Positions 6,302-6,560 of a stretch of 6,560 nucleotides of DNA are shown here, piece by piece; the first letter of the stretch is position 1, and the number at the start of each line of letters is the position of its first letter. The stretch comes from Syntrophomonadaceae bacterium (GTDB lineage Bacteria > Bacillota_D > Dethiobacteria > DTU022). The notes beneath the pieces were generated by a model. The model was not told where the DNA came from. It was given only the letters and a program-made list of their open reading frames with translations, and searched no databases. The translations under genes and the position numbers were made by a program. The DNA lies in contig PWUG01000331.1 of assembly GCA_003562605.1 (NCBI GenBank), positions 1 through 6,560 on the forward strand, written 5' to 3'.

Positions 6302-6334
6302 AACCCCGCTCCTGTTGACAGGCTGAAGCGGGTT
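6302..6334. repeat. Inverted repeat enclosing the -35 box of the MMPL promoter
   Basis: AACCC(C)GCT at 6302-6310 pairs with AGCGGGTT at 6327-6334 with one bulged C, and an inner CCTG (6311-6314) pairs with CAGG (6319-6322) around TTGA. On the minus strand it is followed by TTTATT, so it might end leftward transcripts; on the plus strand no T-run follows. Because TTGACA of the promoter sits in the loop and inner arm, it may instead be an operator for a dimeric repressor. No regulator gene is visible. Confidence 0.5.
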
Positions 6335-6343
6335 GATTATAAT
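6315..6343 (+). promoter_or_regulatory. Sigma-A type promoter, exact consensus, for the MMPL gene
   Basis: TTGACA at 6315-6320 and TATAAT at 6338-6343 are perfect matches with the optimal 17-base spacer. Transcription would start near 6350, about 73 bases before the ATG at 6423. The -35 box lies inside an inverted repeat, suggesting that this strong promoter may be controlled by a repressor. Confidence 0.78.
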
Positions 6344-6422
6344 ATAAACAGTTGATTTAAACAATAGATTAAAATGTGAATTTAAAATATTCGTTTTATT
6401 GCATTAATGGAGAGAACCATGG

Positions 6423-6560
6423 ATGTTTAATTACGGCCGATTCGTGGTCAGGTATCGGAAGGCGATAATCGCCCTTTATCTTTTACTGCTTATCCCTTCT
6501 GCTATCGGCTACCTGGCAACCAGCGTAAACTATGACCTGTTATCGTACATGCCCGGCCAC
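6423..6560 (+). CDS. MMPL/RND-family membrane transporter, N-terminal fragment (3' end outside window)
   Basis: Only the first 46 codons are present. The protein begins MFNYGRFVVRYRKAII, a basic cytoplasmic start, then a transmembrane helix at about residues 12-33, then TSVNYDLLSYMPGH. This pattern (short basic start, one helix, then V-N-Y-D-x-x-x-Y-x-P) is the usual opening of MMPL-type RND exporters in Clostridia, which move lipids or drugs across the membrane using the proton gradient. GGAGAG at 6409-6414 lies eight bases before ATG 6423. The nearby ATG at 6419 is out of frame and meets a stop after three codons. The identification rests on a short N-terminus and so is moderate. Confidence 0.65.
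   Translation, partial: MFNYGRFVVRYRKAIIALYLLLLIPSAIGYLATSVNYDLLSYMPGH

Larger units (their letters stand above)
6035..6422. other. Gene-poor spacer between the molybdenum operon and the MMPL gene
   Basis: This stretch of nearly 390 bases has no intact gene. From left to right it holds the minus-strand remnant of a monooxygenase-like gene (6050-6211), an AT-rich segment in which I see nothing codable, an inverted repeat (6302-6334) and a consensus promoter (6315-6343). An AT-rich leader of about 73 bases then leads to the next gene. I found no convincing intrinsic terminator with a T-run directly after the Fe-S protein gene. Confidence 0.6.

Overview
The window looks like a chromosomal segment from an anaerobic Gram-positive bacterium of the Clostridia type. 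The reasons are AGGAGG-like Shine-Dalgarno sites, GTG and TTG starts, two exact-consensus sigma-A promoters, a lipoprotein-type ModA, a cysteine-tailed molybdopterin-binding protein, a small QueG-like Fe-S protein and an MMPL-type exporter. This placement is inference from gene content and style; no marker gene is present.

Layout, all genuine intact genes on the + strand. (1) 1-1341: the 3' part of a PLP enzyme of the sphingosine-1-phosphate lyase / group II decarboxylase family. (2) 1342-1550: an intergenic and leader region with an exact TTGACA-N18-TATAAT promoter, a GC-rich hairpin and a 24-bp palindrome resembling the molybdate-responsive 'Mo-box' bound by ModE. (3) 1551-2585: a MoeA/MogA-like molybdopterin-binding protein with a C-terminal cysteine cluster. 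(4) 2662-5189: modA, modB and modC, a complete molybdate-type ABC importer; modB and modC overlap. modC ends early, and its expected C-terminal tail continues in the +1 frame after CCT TGA to a TAG inside the ribosome-binding site of the next gene. (5) 5267-6034: a short epoxyqueuosine-reductase-like Fe-S protein. (6) 6035-6422: a non-coding stretch of nearly 390 bases holding a minus-strand remnant of an antibiotic-biosynthesis-monooxygenase (YgiN-like) gene and an inverted repeat that encloses the -35 box of a second exact promoter, TTGACA-N17-TATAAT. (7) 6423-6560: the start of an MMPL/RND-type membrane protein that runs off the window.

Reading as a system: genes 1551-6034 form a probable operon for oxyanion (molybdate or tungstate) capture and use. 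ModA binds the anion, ModB and ModC import it, and the molybdopterin-binding protein probably acts in cofactor assembly or metal sensing. The role of the Fe-S protein is unknown. The most interesting items are the possible frameshift at the end of modC and the Mo-box-like palindrome in the leader. No wholly new system is evident.
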